Source: an uncultured Lachnospiraceae bacterium (GTDB taxonomy: Bacteria > Bacillota > Clostridia > Lachnospirales > Lachnospiraceae). Taken from it: a stretch of DNA of 6,676 nucleotides. How positions within the stretch are numbered: position 1 is the stretch's first letter; every line of letters begins with the position of its first letter. The stretch spans positions 1 to 6,676 of the forward strand of contig CAMWSA010000210.1 of assembly GCA_947176785.1 (NCBI GenBank), given 5' to 3'. A program made the translations under genes and the position numbers. Below the pieces are notes generated by a model, which was given only the letters and a program-made list of their open reading frames with translations, searched no databases and had not been told where the DNA came from. Below, in pieces: positions 5,067-6,676 of the stretch.

Positions 5067-6676
5067 CTATAGAAATCCTTTTACAAAAGTATTAATAAAC
5101 TCATATCCCACGGCCAGGTTCAGATTCTGCCCCTCATCAATGCCGGCTGTGCTGACCCCAATTACCTCCCCATACATATTCAGGACGGCTCCTCCTGAAC
5201 TGCCATGGGAAATAGGTGCGGTAAACTGGATCATATCCACATCGTTCATTCTCCGGAATCCCGATATAATGCCGTTGGACACGGAGTTGAACAGGCCCAG
5301 GGGGCTTCCGATGGCCACCACCTTCTGCCCTCTGACCAGGGGCTTACGGCCTCTGTAAACCGTCAGGGGCTGCAGCTTACGGTCTATCCGGATCACCGCC
5401 AGATCCAGAAGAGAATTGTACTTGATGATCTCCTCTGTCCTGTACATGTTATCATCATTCTCGATTCTTACGGAATAAAACCTGCCGCCTCTGGCCACAT
5501 GATTATTGGTGAGAATATATCCTTCCCTGCCGATCATAATTCCCGAACCGCTTCCTATGATTTCCCCTCTTCCATCGTGAATGGAGATCATCACCACGGA
5601 GGAGGCTTTCAATGCCAATTCCTCAAAGTCCAACTCCGGCCTGGCACCGCCTGCTGCCGAAGATGCCGTGCTGCCGGTTCCCCGCTGCCCTGCGCCGGAA
5701 CTCCCCGCCGCTTTCGTACTACGTGACACAATTCCCGGACCTGCATTTCCGGCTCCTGATCTTGTACTCTGGCCGGCATTTCCTCCTGTATTGCCGGGCT
5801 TCCCGGCTCCCTGGCCCGCACTCTGCCCGGCATTTCCTCCTGTATTGCCGGACATCCCGGCCCCCTGGCTGCTATTTCCGGATGTCCCGTGTCTGCCCGG
5901 CGGAATGACTACCCGGGGCATCCGGGCTTCTGTCTGTGTTTGAACCTGTCCGCTTTCCTGACACACCCTGTCGGGATTTCCTTTCCCGACCGCATACTTT
6001 TGACTGTCATAGGCATCCAGAGCCACGGCGCTCTTTTCACCAAGGATAATTTGTCGGGATAATTGCAGGGCTTCCAGCTTTTCATCAATATCCGCCTCAT
6101 TCTGCAGCAGCAGGACATCAATCCCCAACAGCGTAAGAAAATAGCAAAAAAAATATTCTTGTCCCTTTGTGACGCCCTGGGCCACAAATTTCATCGACTG
6201 CCTCGGATTCCACCCTTTCAGATATCCAAATGCCAGTTCGTCCAGCCAGAATAACATTTTCACAACAAAATTCTTCTCAATAGATTCATTCTTCGGATTG
6301 CAGGTATGGTATACCTCCAATACTTTTTTGCAGGAAGCACCAAGCAATTCCCCAAGGCCCGACTTCTCATCCAGTTTGAGGGTAAAAAGCCTTTCCCTGC
6401 CTGTATCCAGCCAGTTCCGGTAACAGCCCATATAGCGCTCCGCACTGCCCACTTCAATATTTTTGGGAAATGCGCTTACTCTGTTGTATATTCCCTGTCC
6501 CAACAACATCCTGCTCGTCTGTGTTTCATCCATAGCTGCGATATCTTTGGAAAAAGACTGATTGACGCCTGCTGCCCTGAGAAAATAGACATCCTTACAA
6601 TTCCCGTTCATTCCCCCCTTGATGCCGGCAAAAGCCTCAATGGAGGCAAGTCCCATTACATTGTACCGTTTCTCTA
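5067..6676 (-). CDS. YceG-like domain fused to HtrA-type serine peptidase (5' end cut by window)
   Basis: The frame is open to the right edge. The first visible ATG (6656) has no ribosome site, and the codons before it (EKRYNV) read on smoothly, so the start probably lies outside. Numbering here is from that Met. Residues about 1-195 form a YceG-like region: an AGIKGG block, then a unit at 129-188 with Glu167 and Asp180 that matches the repeats of the neighbouring YceG-like protein. Residues about 253-338 are a Gly/Ser/Ala/Asn-rich linker with 18-residue tandem repeats. Residues about 341-529 are a trypsin-like S1C (HtrA/Deg-type) domain with a complete triad: His386 in TNNHV, Asp418 in LLDLAVI and Ser487 in GSSGG. 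The chain ends just after the peptidase fold with no PDZ domain. No signal peptide or membrane segment is visible, suggesting a cytoplasmic protease, though the missing N-terminus leaves this open. The fold call is secure; the substrate is unknown. The rhomboid gene follows 100 bases on. Confidence 0.92.
   Translation of the reverse strand, partial: EKRYNVMGLASIEAFAGIKGGMNGNCKDVYFLRAAGVNQSFSKDIAAMDETQTSRMLLGQGIYNRVSAFPKNIEVGSAERYMGCYRNWLDTGRERLFTLKLDEKSGLGELLGASCKKVLEVYHTCNPKNESIEKNFVVKMLFWLDELAFGYLKGWNPRQSMKFVAQGVTKGQEYFFCYFLTLLGIDVLLLQNEADIDEKLEALQLSRQIILGEKSAVALDAYDSQKYAVGKGNPDRVCQESGQVQTQTEARMPRVVIPPGRHGTSGNSSQGAGMSGNTGGNAGQSAGQGAGKPGNTGGNAGQSTRSGAGNAGPGIVSRSTKAAGSSGAGQRGTGSTASSAAGGARPELDFEELALKASSVVMISIHDGRGEIIGSGSGIMIGREGYILTNNHVARGGRFYSVRIENDDNMYRTEEIIKYNSLLDLAVIRIDRKLQPLTVYRGRKPLVRGQKVVAIGSPLGLFNSVSNGIISGFRRMNDVDMIQFTAPISHGSSGGAVLNMYGEVIGVSTAGIDEGQNLNLAVGYEFINTFVKGFL
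5767..5874. repeat. 54-bp tandem repeat, two copies, in the peptidase linker
   Basis: Two adjacent 54-base copies (5767-5820 and 5821-5874) agree at about 46 of 54 positions, sharing a block that starts GGCATTTCCTCCTGTATTGC. The length is a multiple of three, so each encodes an 18-residue unit (GAG-x-x-GNTGGNAGQS core) and copy number can change without breaking the frame. A degenerate partial copy continues toward the peptidase side (GAGNAG). Confidence 0.88.

Noticed and set aside
5767..5874. CRISPR array
   Set aside because: The repeats are directly adjacent without spacers, lie inside a coding frame, and have a length divisible by three.

Overview
The window is a piece of a tellurium-resistance-type (Ter) stress locus, very probably from a low-to-mid-GC Firmicute of the class Clostridia. 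This rests on strong AGGAGG-type ribosome binding sites, a TelA/TerD/YceG-like gene set arranged like the Bacillus yce and clostridial ter loci, and mixed codon use at roughly 50% GC. A Lachnospiraceae-like host is an inference from style; no rRNA or marker gene is present. All six recognisable genes lie on the minus strand, so they are transcribed from high to low coordinates. The plus strand shows only shadow frames.

In the order of transcription: (1) 6676-5067, a gene open at the right edge, encodes a YceG-like domain joined by a Gly/Ser/Ala/Asn-rich repetitive linker to an HtrA-type serine peptidase domain with a full His-Asp-Ser triad. (2) 4966-4376 encodes a compact rhomboid-family membrane protease with an intact Ser-His dyad. 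(3) The 172-base gap 4375-4204 carries a large two-part hairpin (4260-4323). (4) 4203-1933 encodes a 756-residue YceG-like 'biosynthetic module' protein containing three copies of a Rossmann-like unit. (5) 1929-784 encodes a TelA-family protein, three bases after the previous stop. (6) 734-153 encodes a full TerD protein. (7) 104-1 is the start of a second TerD paralog cut by the left edge.

How the parts may work together: TerD proteins bind calcium, and TelA and YceG-like proteins are conserved partners in Ter stress systems (resistance to tellurite, oxidants, phage and envelope stress). The unusual part is the upstream half, where two serine proteases, one soluble and one in the membrane, precede the classical genes. 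The soluble protease carries the same unit that is repeated three times in the YceG-like protein. A reasonable hypothesis is that the YceG-like unit recruits or gates the peptidase on a Ter complex near the membrane, giving a stress-triggered proteolytic output. The shared unit and intact catalytic residues are seen in the sequence; the joint function is inferred.
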